DNA of 64,000 nt from Gammaproteobacteria bacterium (GCA_020851975.1 JADZBS010000003.1:87940-151939), one strand, 5' to 3'. Numbered from the stretch's first letter, positions 43,823-53,402 are shown. Numbers and translations: made by a program. The notes: generated by a model not told the origin, from the sequence alone.

Positions 43823-43833
43823 TTGACCCGGGC

Positions 43834-45027
43834 ATGGAACCGATCGCCCAACCGGGTACCGCCGCCACACCGGCCGCACTGGCCGAAGCCTTCGGGGTAT
43901 TCGTCGCCGCCTCCCACACGCTGAACGCGAGCTACCAGGCGCTCGCCGAGGAAGTTGCGCGCCTGCGCCAGGGCCTGCAACAGGCCGAGGCCGGGCGTGA
44001 CGCCGAATCGCACCGCCGCGGCGAACTCGCCGCCCGCCTCACTGCCCTGCTCGACGCCCTGCCGGGCGGCGTGCTCCTGCTCGACGCCAGCGGCACCGTG
44101 CTGCAGGCGAATGCCTCGGCGCTCGACATGCTCGGGGTGGCGCTGGTCGACCAGCGTTGGGACGAAATCCGCGAGCGCGCCTGCGAAACGGGGGCACGTG
44201 AACACGGCGACCTCGCGCTGCGCGATGGCCGTCGCGTCGCGCTCGCCCAGCAGACCCTGCAGCCGGGACCCGGCCGTGTCCTGCTGCTGACCGACGTCAC
44301 CGCCAAACGCAAACTCGAGGAGCTGCTCGCCCGCCACCAGCGGCTCGCTGCCATGGGGGAAATGGCGGCTGCCCTCGCCCATCAGCTGCGCACGCCGCTC
44401 GCTGCCGGCCTGCTCTACGTCGGCAACGCGCGCCGGCCCGGGCTGGGTGAAGCCCAGCGCGACGGCCTGCTCGCCCGCGCCGCCGGCTGCCTGCAGGATC
44501 TCGAAACGCTCATCGCCGACATGCTGCAGTTCGCGCGCGGCGCGCGCCTGGCCGGCGACCGCTGCGACATCGGCGACCTGCTCGACGGTGTCGGGACGGC
44601 CCTCGGCGCCATCCTGCTGCCGACGCAGACCCTGCACATCGAGCGGCCGGCCGGACCGGTCACGCTGACCGGCAACCGCGAAGCGCTCACCGGCGCGTTG
44701 CTCAACGTGGTCACCAATGCGCTCGAAGCCGCAGGTGACCACGCCACCGTGCACCTCGTGGCGCGCGCCACGCCGTTCGGTGCCGACATCCTGGTGCGCG
44801 ACGACGGGCCCGGCATCGCGCCGGAGCTGCGCGAGCGCATCTTCGAACCGTTCTTTACGTCCCGTGCCACCGGCACGGGGCTCGGGCTCGCCGTGGCGCG
44901 CTCCGTGGCCCGGGCGCATCACGGCGACATCACCCTGCTCGACGCCACGCCCGGGCGTACCACCTTCACCCTGCGCCTGCCGGTCTCCGCCGGCGCGCTG
45001 CCCGCCGCAAGGACCGTTGCCGCATGA
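43834..45027 (+). CDS. fleS: sensor histidine kinase FleS
   Basis: A cytosolic kinase of the FleS/FlrB type that phosphorylates FleR. 397 residues with no membrane helix: an N-terminal coiled-coil (about 30-65), a PAS domain (about 65-160), the HisKA dimer with phospho-acceptor His183 in ALAHQLRTPLAAG, and a HATPase domain with NVVTNALEAAG (N box), VRDDGPGIAP (G1) and TGTGLGLAVARS (G2). It overlaps fleR by 4 bp (ATGA). The ATG is the only good start; the predicted mRNA has almost no leader. Confidence 0.92.
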   Translation: MEPIAQPGTAATPAALAEAFGVFVAASHTLNASYQALAEEVARLRQGLQQAEAGRDAESHRRGELAARLTALLDALPGGVLLLDASGTVLQANASALDMLGVALVDQRWDEIRERACETGAREHGDLALRDGRRVALAQQTLQPGPGRVLLLTDVTAKRKLEELLARHQRLAAMGEMAAALAHQLRTPLAAGLLYVGNARRPGLGEAQRDGLLARAAGCLQDLETLIADMLQFARGARLAGDRCDIGDLLDGVGTALGAILLPTQTLHIERPAGPVTLTGNREALTGALLNVVTNALEAAGDHATVHLVARATPFGADILVRDDGPGIAPELRERIFEPFFTSRATGTGLGLAVARSVARAHHGDITLLDATPGRTTFTLRLPVSAGALPAARTVAA

Positions 45028-46403
45028 CATCCAGACCCATCCTGCTCGTGGAAGACGACCTGCGCCTGCGCGAGGCGCTGGCCGAGACCCTGCGGCTCGC
45101 CGGCTTCGACGTACGCGAAGCCGCCGATGGCGCTGCCGCCCTGCAGGTGCTCGCCGGCACGCCGATCGCCGCGGTGGTGACCGACTACCAGATGAAGCCG
45201 ATGGACGGCTCGACGCTGCTGGCGCGCATCCGCGACCGCCTGCCGCATCTGCCCGTGCTGATGATCACCGCCCACGGCAGCATCGAGCATGCCGTCGCCT
45301 CCATGCTGGCCGGCGCCACCGATTACCTCGTCAAGCCGTTCTCGCCCGGCGATCTCGTGGCGCGACTGGGGCGCCTGCTGCCGCGCGAACTGCCCGAGAG
45401 CGGCATGATCGCCGAGGACCCCGCGACACTCGAAGCGCTCGCGCTCGCTGGTCGCGTGGCGGCCTCCGACACCACCGTGCTCCTGCACGGCGAGAGCGGC
45501 ACTGGCAAGGAAGTGTTTGCCCGCTACATCCACCGCCACTCGCCGCGGGCCCGCGGCGCCTTCGTTGCCATCAACTGCGCGGCAATCCCGGAGAACATGC
45601 TCGAAGCCCTGCTGTTCGGCCACGAGAAGGGTGCCTTCACCGGCGCCCACGAGTCGCGCGCCGGCAAGTTCGAGCAGGCCCAGGGCGGCACGCTGCTGCT
45701 CGACGAGATCAGTGAAATGCAGCCCTCGCTTCAGGCCAAGCTCCTGCGCGTCCTGCAGGAACGCGAGGTCGAACGCATCGGCGGGCGCGGCACCGTCCGG
45801 CTCGACGTGCGCGTGCTCGCCACGACCAACCAGGATCTGCGCGCGCTGGTGCGCTGCGGGCGTTTCCGCGAAGACCTCTACTACCGGCTGAGCGTGTTTC
45901 CGATCACGCTGCCGCCGCTGCGTGAGCGGCCGGCCGACATCCTGCCGCTGGCGCGTCACTTCGTCGCCGCGGCCTGCGCCCGGGGCCGCGCGGCTCCGGA
46001 AATTGCCGCCCCCGCCGCCGAGCGGCTGATGCAATACGGCTGGCCGGGCAACGTGCGCGAGCTGGCGAACCTGATGCAGCGCGCGGTCATCCTCTGCGGG
46101 GCGCGCGCCATCGAGCCAGGCGACCTGCGCTTCGAAGCCGATACCGCCACGATCGATCCGATGGACGCGCAAGCCGCTGCCCCTCCGGCGGCAGCATCGC
46201 CCGCCGCGAACACGGCCCTGCAGGACAACCTGCAGCATGTCGAGGGCCGCCTGATCCTGGAGGCCATCGAGCGCGCCGGCAACCGCAAGCGCGCCGCGGA
46301 GATCCTCGGCATCAGCCCGCGCACGCTGCGCTACAAGCTCGCGCGCCTGCGCCATGCCGGCGTCGTCGTACCGGGACGCGACCCGCACGCGCTCGCCTGC
46401 TGA
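45024..46403 (+). CDS. fleR: sigma-54-dependent response regulator FleR
   Basis: An activator of sigma-54 promoters for late basal body and hook genes. 459 residues: a receiver domain (1-120) with Asp54 (VTDYQMKP) and Lys104-region VKPF; an AAA+ domain with Walker A GESGTGKE (156-163) and the sigma-54 contact loop GAFTGA (203-208); and a C-terminal Fis-type HTH (RKRAAEILGISPRTLRYKL). The full receiver and its partner FleS identify it as FleR rather than FleQ. It probably acts on the flgA, flgB, fliD and fliK promoters. Confidence 0.92.
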   Translation: MTSRPILLVEDDLRLREALAETLRLAGFDVREAADGAAALQVLAGTPIAAVVTDYQMKPMDGSTLLARIRDRLPHLPVLMITAHGSIEHAVASMLAGATDYLVKPFSPGDLVARLGRLLPRELPESGMIAEDPATLEALALAGRVAASDTTVLLHGESGTGKEVFARYIHRHSPRARGAFVAINCAAIPENMLEALLFGHEKGAFTGAHESRAGKFEQAQGGTLLLDEISEMQPSLQAKLLRVLQEREVERIGGRGTVRLDVRVLATTNQDLRALVRCGRFREDLYYRLSVFPITLPPLRERPADILPLARHFVAAACARGRAAPEIAAPAAERLMQYGWPGNVRELANLMQRAVILCGARAIEPGDLRFEADTATIDPMDAQAAAPPAAASPAANTALQDNLQHVEGRLILEAIERAGNRKRAAEILGISPRTLRYKLARLRHAGVVVPGRDPHALAC

Positions 46404-46431
46404 ACCCACCGATACCTGCGTGGAGACCGCC

Positions 46432-46746
46432 ATGATCGAGATGGAAATCAACAAGGTCCTCGGCCAGATGCGGGCGCTGTCCGCGGAGATCCAGGCGCCC
46501 GGCGCCGCGCAACCGGCCGCGGGCGTGGACTTCGGCGACCTGCTGCGCCGCTCGATCGAGCAGGTGAACGAGCAGCAGTCAGCGGCCAGCAGCCTGCTGA
46601 CACGCTTCGAGGGCGGCGCCCAGGACGTCAGCGTTGCCGAGGTCATGATCTCGATGCAGAAGGCAAGCCTCTCGTTCCAGGCCATGAACGAGGTGCGCAA
46701 CCGCCTCGTCGAGGCCTACCAGCAAATCATGAACATGCCGATCTGA
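46432..46746 (+). CDS. fliE: flagellar hook-basal body protein FliE
   Basis: Joins the MS-ring to the rod. 104 residues, with the C-terminal half (about 45-104) carrying SIEQVNEQQSAASSLLTRFE, SVAEVMISMQKASLSFQAM and EVRNRLVEAYQQIMNMPI, all canonical. ATG 46432 follows GTGGAGA. No promoter is visible in the 28-bp gap after fleR, so it may be read through from fleSR. Confidence 0.94.
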   Translation: MIEMEINKVLGQMRALSAEIQAPGAAQPAAGVDFGDLLRRSIEQVNEQQSAASSLLTRFEGGAQDVSVAEVMISMQKASLSFQAMNEVRNRLVEAYQQIMNMPI

Positions 46747-46783
46747 CGGGCCCCGCCCCGGCACAGGACACAGGTAAGACACC

Positions 46784-48427
46784 ATGGACGCCGCCACCAA
46801 CCCCCTCGCCGCCCTGATCCGCATTCCGGGCATGCGCCAGATCGTGCTCCTCGCCGGCCTCGCGCTGGCCATCACCGCCGGCGTGACCGCGGCGTTCTAC
46901 GTGCGAGAACCGAGCTACTCCATGCTCTTCAGCAACGTGGGCGAGCAGGAAGCCGGCGAGATCATGAACGCCCTGAACGGCACCGACATCGCCTATCGCG
47001 TCGACCCGAAGAGCGGCGCGATCCTGGTGGCGAGCGACCAGGTGCACGCCGCGCGCCTGAAGCTCGCCGCCGATGGCTTGCCGCGGGGTGCCGGCGTCGG
47101 CCTGGAGATGATGCAGGAGACCGGAGCCTTCGGCACCAGCCAGTTCATGGAGAACGCCCGCTATCACCACGCGCTCGAGACCGAGCTCGGCCGCACCATC
47201 AGCACGCTGCGCCCGGTCCAGTCCGCGCGCGTGCATCTCGCCGTCCCCGAGTCCTCCGTGTTCCTGCGCAAGCGCCGTGAGCCGAGCGCCTCGGTGCTGG
47301 TCAACCTCTACCCGGGCCGCGAGCTCGACAAGGCCCAGGTCGCCGCCATCGTGCACCTGGTGGCTTCCAGCATCCCCGGGCTCGAGGGCAGCCGCGTGAC
47401 GGTCGTGAACCAGCAGGGTGAACTCCTCAATGCGCCCGGTGATGCCAGCGCGCTCGGGCTGTCCACGCAGCAGTTCGACTACGCGCAGCGCATCGAGCAC
47501 TCCTATACCGAGCGCATCGTCAGCCTGCTGGCGCCGCTGCTCGGACCGGACCGGGTCCGCGCCACCGTGACCGCCGACATGGACTTCACCGAACGCGAGG
47601 AGACGCGCGAGGCCTACGACCCCGAAAACACGGCCGTGCGCAGCGAGCAGGTCGCCGAGGACCGGCGCACCGATGGCGCCGGCGCCGCCGGGGGCATTCC
47701 CGGCGCCCTCTCCAACACTCCGCCGCCGCCGCAGGTGGCCACCAATGCCGCCAACCCGCCCGCCGCGGGCGCGGCGCCGGCGCCGGCTGCCGCAGCCGAT
47801 GCCACGGCCCGGTCGGCCGGTGCACCGCTCAACGAGTCGATGCGCCGCACCCGCAACTACGAGGTCGACCGCACGCTCAGCCGGACCCGCTCGCCCACCG
47901 GCACCATCCGCAAGCTCTCCGTGGCGGTGGTGGTCGACCACAAGCGCGTGACGGCCGAGGACGGCACCACGACGACGCAACCCCTGGCACAGCCGGAACT
48001 CGACGAGATCACGCGCCTGGTCAAGGAAGCCGTGGGCTTCAACGCCGAACGCGGCGACAGCGTCAGCGTAAGCAACGTGTCCTTCTACGAGAAGCCCGCC
48101 GAGGAGGAACCGGAGGAACCTGGCCTGCTCGACAACCCGGGGCTGTTCGAGACCGCCCGCACCGTGCTCGCCGCCGCCCTGGTGCTCGCGCTCGCCTTCG
48201 TCGTCATCCGGCCCATCATGCGCGGGCTCGGCGTCGGTGCCGCCGGTGCCGGTGCGGATATCGCCCTCGGCGGCACGCTGCCAGCGGGCCCCGGCGGTGC
48301 CGTCGCGGGCGCGCCGCGTGCCGCCCTGTCCTTCGACGACAAGGTGAGCGTCGCACGCCAGCTCGCCGACAAGAACCCGGAACGGGTCGCGCAGATCGTC
48401 CGGTCATGGATGCAGACCGATGAGTAA
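46784..48427 (+). CDS. fliF: flagellar MS-ring protein FliF
   Basis: Builds the inner-membrane MS ring, the base of the motor. 547 residues: TM1 (about 22-42), the YscJ-like ring-building motifs (about 45-220) with SMLFSNVGEQEAGEIMNAL and ARVHLAVPESSVFLR, a low-complexity Pro/Ala loop (about 300-345), TM2 (about 455-475) and the cytoplasmic FliG-binding tail ending NPERVAQIVRSWMQTDE. It overlaps fliG by 8 bp. Confidence 0.95.
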   Translation: MDAATNPLAALIRIPGMRQIVLLAGLALAITAGVTAAFYVREPSYSMLFSNVGEQEAGEIMNALNGTDIAYRVDPKSGAILVASDQVHAARLKLAADGLPRGAGVGLEMMQETGAFGTSQFMENARYHHALETELGRTISTLRPVQSARVHLAVPESSVFLRKRREPSASVLVNLYPGRELDKAQVAAIVHLVASSIPGLEGSRVTVVNQQGELLNAPGDASALGLSTQQFDYAQRIEHSYTERIVSLLAPLLGPDRVRATVTADMDFTEREETREAYDPENTAVRSEQVAEDRRTDGAGAAGGIPGALSNTPPPPQVATNAANPPAAGAAPAPAAAADATARSAGAPLNESMRRTRNYEVDRTLSRTRSPTGTIRKLSVAVVVDHKRVTAEDGTTTTQPLAQPELDEITRLVKEAVGFNAERGDSVSVSNVSFYEKPAEEEPEEPGLLDNPGLFETARTVLAAALVLALAFVVIRPIMRGLGVGAAGAGADIALGGTLPAGPGGAVAGAPRAALSFDDKVSVARQLADKNPERVAQIVRSWMQTDE

Positions 48428-49421
48428 CAACGCCACCCTTTCCGGCAGCGAGCGCGCTGCCGTGTTCCTGATGTCGCTCAGCGAGCGCGAGGCTGCCGAG
48501 GTCATGAAGCACATGCCGGTCAGCGAGGTGCAGAAGCTCGGTGCGGCCATGGCGAAGCTGCGCAAGGTCACGCGCGTCCAGGCCGACAGCGTGCTGCAGC
48601 ACTTCACCGACAACGTGGAATCCGAGGCCCCGCTGGTGAGCCGCTCGCCGAGGTTCCTGAAGACCCTGCTGGCGAGTTCGCTCGGCGAGGAGCGTGCCCG
48701 CACGCTCTACGACCGGCTGGTCGAGGGCGAGGAGAAGGGCCTCGACTCGCTGCAGCTCATGGAAGCCAAGGAAGTCACCGAGATCATCCAGGGCGAGCAC
48801 CCGCAGGTGATCGCGATCGTGCTCGCCGGCCTCGATGCCCAGAAGGCCGGACAGGTCATCGCCCAGCTGCCGGTACGGCAGTCCACCGACATCGTCACGC
48901 GCATCGCACGCATGGAGGAAGTCCCGGAGAACGCCATCACCGAGCTCGACGAAGTGCTGCAGCACCGCTTCAAGAGCTCCGGAACGCTCAAGATGACCAG
49001 CATGGGCGGCATCCGGGCAGCGGCGACGATCCTGACGCAGGTCCACAAGGAGACCGAGAAGAAGATCGTCGAGGAACTCGACCAGGCCAACGCCGCGCTC
49101 TCCCAGCAGATCCAGGAGAACATGTTCGTCTTCGACAACCTCATGGACATCGACGACCGCGGCATCCAGGCGCTGGTGCGCGAGGTGACGTCCGACACGC
49201 TGGTGATCGCCCTGAAGGGCGCCGACCCGGCGTTGCAGGACAAGATCTTCCGCAACATGTCCAAGCGCGCTGCCGAGCTGCTGCGCTCGGACCTCGAGGC
49301 CAAGGGCCCGGTCAAGCTCTCCGACGTCGAGGTCGCGCAGAAGGAAGTGGTCACGGTCGCCCGGCGGCTCGCCGACGAGGGCACGATCATGATCGGCGGC
49401 GGCGGCAACGAGTTCGTGTAG
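48420..49421 (+). CDS. fliG: flagellar motor switch protein FliG
   Basis: The rotor protein that meets the stator. 333 residues. The N domain binds FliF (LSGSERAAVFLMSLSEREAA), the middle domain has the EHPQ motif (IIQGEHPQVIAIVLAG), and the C domain carries the charged torque helix (about 275-300, FRNMSKRAAELLRSDLEAKG) with the expected Lys/Arg and Asp/Glu residues. Its start lies inside fliF. Confidence 0.96.
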   Translation: MSNNATLSGSERAAVFLMSLSEREAAEVMKHMPVSEVQKLGAAMAKLRKVTRVQADSVLQHFTDNVESEAPLVSRSPRFLKTLLASSLGEERARTLYDRLVEGEEKGLDSLQLMEAKEVTEIIQGEHPQVIAIVLAGLDAQKAGQVIAQLPVRQSTDIVTRIARMEEVPENAITELDEVLQHRFKSSGTLKMTSMGGIRAAATILTQVHKETEKKIVEELDQANAALSQQIQENMFVFDNLMDIDDRGIQALVREVTSDTLVIALKGADPALQDKIFRNMSKRAAELLRSDLEAKGPVKLSDVEVAQKEVVTVARRLADEGTIMIGGGGNEFV

Positions 49422-49433
49422 GAGGCAAGCCCC

Positions 49434-50084
49434 GTGAGTTCCCGCCTCATCCGCGCCGGCGACATCGCCGTGCCCTGCGAGCCCTGGCAGGCGCCACAGG
49501 TGATCGGTCCGACGCTGCGCAGCCAGGGCGCAAGCCTCGACGACCTGCGGGCCGCCCGCCAGCAGGCCGTCCAGGAAGGTTTCGAGGAGGGCCGGCGTGC
49601 CGGACTGGAAGCCGCACGCAAGGAAACACTCGCCGCCGCCCAGGCGCTGGAGCGGGTGCTCGACGTGCTGTCGCGTCCCTTCGAGGGACTGGAGCAGCGC
49701 TTCCACGAAGAGATCGTCGAGCTGGTGAAGGCCGTGACGCGCCAGCTGGTGCGCCGCGAGTTGCGCCTGGACCCGACGCACATCATCGGCGTGGTCCGCG
49801 AAGGACTCGCCGCACTGCCACTGGCGGCCACCGACATCATGGTGCGCATGCACCCGGAGGATGCGGCGGTGATGCGCGAGTGCCTCGCCGGCGGGACTCC
49901 GGAGGAACGCCCCTGGCGCATCGAAGCCGATCCACTGGTCGAACGCGGTGGCTGCCTGATCGCCGGGGCGAGTTCCATCGTCGACGGCCGGCTGGAGACG
50001 CGACTCGGCCGGGTCATCGCGGCGATGTTCGAAGACGAACGCCAGGAGGATTCCGATGCACCCGGTGCTCAGGACGGCCACTGA
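49434..50084 (+). CDS. fliH: flagellar export ATPase regulator FliH
   Basis: A peripheral stalk-like partner of FliI. 216 residues. The Ala/Arg/Glu-rich helix (about 38-75, [20 protein letters not shown]) contains the GxxxG-type repeat of FliH. The C-terminal globular part has [20 protein letters not shown] and [16 protein letters not shown]. The start is a GTG (CCCGTGAGTTCC) after AGGAGGCAAG. It overlaps fliI by 29 bp. Confidence 0.92.
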   Translation: MSSRLIRAGDIAVPCEPWQAPQVIGPTLRSQGASLDDLRAARQQAVQEGFEEGRRAGLEAARKETLAAAQALERVLDVLSRPFEGLEQRFHEEIVELVKAVTRQLVRRELRLDPTHIIGVVREGLAALPLAATDIMVRMHPEDAAVMRECLAGGTPEERPWRIEADPLVERGGCLIAGASSIVDGRLETRLGRVIAAMFEDERQEDSDAPGAQDGH

Positions 50085-51423
50085 GCGCGAGCGGCGCTGG
50101 AGCGCGCACCTCGCCGCGCTGCGCGCGCGCGTGCGCCCCACCGCGGCCGTCGTCGAGGGTCGCCTCGCCCGCGCGGCCGGTCTCACGCTCGAAGCCACCG
50201 GCTGCGAGGCCGCACTCGGCGCCCGCTGCCTGATCGAAGGCCAGGACGGCGGTACGGTGCAGGCGGAAGTCGTCGGCTTTGCCGGCGACCGGCTGTTCCT
50301 CATGCCGATCAGCGGACTCTCCGGCGTCATGCCCGGCGCACGGGTGGTACCGACCCGCAAGGCCGCGCGCGTACCGGTCGGCTACGCCCTGCTCGGGCGT
50401 GTCATCGACGGCACCGGCGCGCCGCTCGACGGGCGCGGACCAGTGCACGCCGACGGTCACGTGCCTCTCGAGGGCGGGCCGATCAACCCGCTGCTGCGCG
50501 CCCCGATCGCCGAGCCGCTCGATGTCGGCGTGCGCAGCATCAACGCGCTGCTCACCGCCGGGCGCGGCCAGCGTCTCGGCCTGTTCGCCGGCAGCGGCAT
50601 CGGCAAGAGCAGCCTGCTGGCGATGATGACGCGCTTCACCAAGGCCGACGTGATCGTCGTCGGGCTGATCGGCGAGCGCGGCCGCGAGGTCAAGGAATTC
50701 GTCGAGGACAACCTCGGTGCCGAGGGCCTGTCGCGCTCCGTCGTGGTGGCCACGCCGGCCGACTGCTCGCCGCTGCTGCGCCTGCATGGCGCGTGGATGG
50801 CCACGGCGATCGCCGAGTACTTCCGCGACCAGGGCCAGCAGGTGCTGCTGCTGATGGACTCACTGACCCGCTTCGCCCAGGCGCAGCGCGAGATCGGGCT
50901 TGCCATCGGCGAGCCCCCCGCCACCAAGGGCTACCCGCCCTCCGTCTTCGCGCGGCTGCCCCAGTTGATCGAACGCGCCGGCACCGGCACCCGTGGCGGT
51001 GGTTCGATCACCGCGTTCTACACGGTGCTCGCCGAGGGCGACGACGAGAACGACCCGATCGTCGATGCGGCGCGTGCGGTGCTCGACGGCCACATCATGC
51101 TGTCGCGCGAGATCGCCGAGAGCGGCGTGTACCCGCCGATCGATCCGGAAGCCTCCATCAGCCGCTCCATGAACCGCATCAGCGCGCCCCAGCACCTGCG
51201 CGCGGCGCAGAAGTTCCGCGAGATCTATGCCTACTACCAGCGTCACCGCGATCTCATCACGGTGGGTGCCTACCGCGCCGGGGCGGATGCCGCGCTCGAC
51301 CGCGCCGTGCGACTGTGGCCGCGGCTGGAGGCCTTTCTCGCCCAGAACATGGCCGAGCCGGTGTCGCTCGAGGAAGCCATCGCCGGGCTCGAGGCCCTGG
51401 TCAACGCCGATGGCGGCGCCTGA
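50056..51423 (+). CDS. fliI: flagellum-specific ATPase FliI
   Basis: A hexameric ATPase that unloads cargo at the export gate. 455 residues. Walker A is GSGIGKSS (Lys184), Walker B is [18 protein letters not shown], followed by [19 protein letters not shown], the F1-beta-like signature. The N-terminal beta barrel is about 35-105. It starts inside fliH. Confidence 0.96.
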   Translation: MHPVLRTATERERRWSAHLAALRARVRPTAAVVEGRLARAAGLTLEATGCEAALGARCLIEGQDGGTVQAEVVGFAGDRLFLMPISGLSGVMPGARVVPTRKAARVPVGYALLGRVIDGTGAPLDGRGPVHADGHVPLEGGPINPLLRAPIAEPLDVGVRSINALLTAGRGQRLGLFAGSGIGKSSLLAMMTRFTKADVIVVGLIGERGREVKEFVEDNLGAEGLSRSVVVATPADCSPLLRLHGAWMATAIAEYFRDQGQQVLLLMDSLTRFAQAQREIGLAIGEPPATKGYPPSVFARLPQLIERAGTGTRGGGSITAFYTVLAEGDDENDPIVDAARAVLDGHIMLSREIAESGVYPPIDPEASISRSMNRISAPQHLRAAQKFREIYAYYQRHRDLITVGAYRAGADAALDRAVRLWPRLEAFLAQNMAEPVSLEEAIAGLEALVNADGGA

Positions 51424-51448
51424 GAGGCGATCGGCGCGGGCCTGAATC

Positions 51449-51874
51449 ATGCGACGGCGCAAGTCTCTGCACTCCCTGCAACGCCTGGCGGAGTTCGCCG
51501 CCGATGCCGCCTCGCGCGACGTCGGTACACGGCTGCGCGCCCTGCGCGTCGAGGAAGAGCGCCTGCGCCAGGTCGATGGCTTCATCGGGCAGTACGACGG
51601 GCTCGCGCTGGCCACCACGCCGGGCCTGACCATCGGTTCGCTCAAGGGCCGGCGGGACTTCGGGCAGCGCCTGCGCGATGCCGCCGGACGCCAGCGCCAG
51701 GCCGTCGAGGACAGCGAGCAACGCTACCGCGAGCAGGTCGAGCGCTGGCGTGAAGCCCGCGCCCAGGCACTCGCCCTGCAGCGCTTCAACGAACGCATCG
51801 AGGAACGCCGCCGCGACCGGCGTGAGCGGCGCGAGCAGGCGACACTCGACGACATCGCACGCCAGCGGCGCTGA
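51449..51874 (+). CDS. fliJ: flagellar export protein FliJ
   Basis: A coiled-coil stalk protein of the export ATPase, like F1 gamma. 141 residues, nearly all helix and very rich in Arg, Glu and Gln: SRDVGTRLRALRVEEERLRQ and REQVERWREARAQALALQRF. Position between fliI and fliK is diagnostic, since FliJ sequences diverge widely. Confidence 0.9.
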   Translation: MRRRKSLHSLQRLAEFAADAASRDVGTRLRALRVEEERLRQVDGFIGQYDGLALATTPGLTIGSLKGRRDFGQRLRDAAGRQRQAVEDSEQRYREQVERWREARAQALALQRFNERIEERRRDRRERREQATLDDIARQRR

Positions 51875-51936
51875 GAACGCCGCCGCCTGTGACCGGCGTC
51901 GCAGGCCGTGCGGCACACCGCGCTGCGCGCCATCCG

Positions 51937-51952
51937 TGGCACGGATGTTGCT
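51937..51952 (+). promoter_or_regulatory. sigma-54 promoter of fliK
   Basis: TGGCACG-GATG-TTGCT with GG at 51938-51939 and GC at 51950-51951. Predicted start at 51963, 22 nt before the GTG, with GAGGAG in between. Confidence 0.85.
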
Positions 51953-51984
51953 CCTCTTCCGGGTGACGAGGAGACCGACACCCG

Positions 51985-53289
51985 GTGACAGCCACACTCC
52001 CGACTCTGCCCCTGCCGCCCCAGGCCACTGGAGCACCGCCCGTCGGTGCGCCCCAGGGCGTGGCGCCCGCCATCGCCGCGACCGGTGGACCGCAGGCGGC
52101 CGGCCCCCTGTTTTCAGCGCTGTTGCCCGGCCTCGCCCAGGCTGGCGAACCGCGCGCGGCTGCCGGTCCTGGCCCTGTCCAACAGCCCCTGGCGGTCGGG
52201 TTGCCCGTGCCGGCGGCGCTCGCCGACAGCGCGCCGCTGCCGCCGGCGCCAGCATCTGCCGTGGCCGACCCGACCCCTGCCGCAGGCGACTCGTTGCCGG
52301 CCGACGGCAGCAGCTTGCCGCCCGGCGACGTCACGGCACTGCTCGCGGCCATCGGCATCGCGACCAGCCGGCCGGCCACACCACCCGCGCCCGTGCCGAT
52401 GCCGGTGCCCGCTGCCGAAGGCACTCCGCCTGCGTCGCCACCTGCCACCGCACCCGCCACGACCTTGCCGGCCGCCACGCCGGCCGGAGGCGAGGCACTG
52501 ACCGATGTCGCTCGTGCCACCTCGCACCCGGTCCTGCCAGCGGCGTGGCTCGCCGTGGCCGACACGTCCGACCAGGCGACCATGCCGGCTACCACGGGCG
52601 CCGTGGATCCTGCAGCGCCGCCACCGTTGCACCCGTCCCGGACCGAACCGGGCATGACACTCCCGTTGTCGGACGATTTCCGCGCCCGCCTCGACGCTGC
52701 ACTGGCGCTCGCCAGCCGGCCGTCCGGCCTGCCGGAGGCTTCGGGAGCCATCAACCTGTTCGGCGCGACGGCAATGGCCGGGCCGGCTGCCGCGGTTCCC
52801 GCGCCGCCGTCCGGCGTCGGGTCGCCGGCCGATGCGTCGCTGACTGCGCTCCCGCCGACCCTCGAGCCGCTGGCCGGACGCGAGGCCTGGTCGCAGGCAC
52901 TCGGCGACCGCCTGCTCCTGATGGCCGAACGCGGCCAGCAGACCGCCACCCTGCGCCTGCAACCCGAACACCTCGGACCTCTCGAAGTGAAGATCGAGGT
53001 CGACGGCGACGGCACCGCACAGGTGCTCTTCAGCACCCATCATGCGCAGACCCGCGACGCGCTGGAGGCCGCGATGCCGCGATTGCGCGAGCTGTTCGCC
53101 GACCAGGGTCTGAGTCTTTCGCAGGCTCAGGTCGATGCCGGCGGCAGTGCCTTCACCCAGCGCGGCTTCGCCGCCGGGCTGCCCGCCTGGCAGCGACCGG
53201 CACCGGCCGACGAGACCGACGCGGTACCGGTCGCGCGCACCTGGCAGCTCGCTCGCCCGTCCGACCGGCACGTCGACATCCTGGTCTGA
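51985..53289 (+). CDS. fliK: flagellar hook-length control protein FliK
   Basis: The molecular ruler that stops hook growth and switches export specificity through FlhB. 434 residues: a long Pro/Ala-rich disordered ruler (about 1-290) and the C-terminal switch domain (about 300-395) with LRLQPEHLGPLEVKIEVDG and LRELFADQGLSLSQAQVD. GTG start at 51985, with GAGGAG 12 nt upstream. It has its own sigma-54 promoter, so hook-length control may be timed apart from fliEFGHIJ. Confidence 0.92.
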   Translation: MTATLPTLPLPPQATGAPPVGAPQGVAPAIAATGGPQAAGPLFSALLPGLAQAGEPRAAAGPGPVQQPLAVGLPVPAALADSAPLPPAPASAVADPTPAAGDSLPADGSSLPPGDVTALLAAIGIATSRPATPPAPVPMPVPAAEGTPPASPPATAPATTLPAATPAGGEALTDVARATSHPVLPAAWLAVADTSDQATMPATTGAVDPAAPPPLHPSRTEPGMTLPLSDDFRARLDAALALASRPSGLPEASGAINLFGATAMAGPAAAVPAPPSGVGSPADASLTALPPTLEPLAGREAWSQALGDRLLLMAERGQQTATLRLQPEHLGPLEVKIEVDGDGTAQVLFSTHHAQTRDALEAAMPRLRELFADQGLSLSQAQVDAGGSAFTQRGFAAGLPAWQRPAPADETDAVPVARTWQLARPSDRHVDILV

Positions 53290-53293
53290 GCGC

Positions 53294-53340
53294 GCCAAGG
53301 CTTTGGCATCCCAGCAGCGGGTGGCTGCCAACGGCTTGGC
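53294..53340 (+). promoter_or_regulatory. pair of FleQ-like enhancer palindromes upstream of fliL
   Basis: GCCAA-GGCT-TTGGC (53294-53307) and GCCAA-CGGC-TTGGC (53327-53340; extended arms CTGCCAA/TTGGCAG), 33 bp apart. Both fit GYCAA-N4-YTGRC. An IHF-like ATCAA-TAAC-TT lies at 53357-53367 within an A/T-richer stretch, then the sigma-54 site at 53403. Confidence 0.6.
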
Positions 53341-53402
53341 AGTTGCGACACCTCGGATCAATAACTTCTGGTCAATCAGCTAGTTGCCTTCTACGTACCG
53401 GC

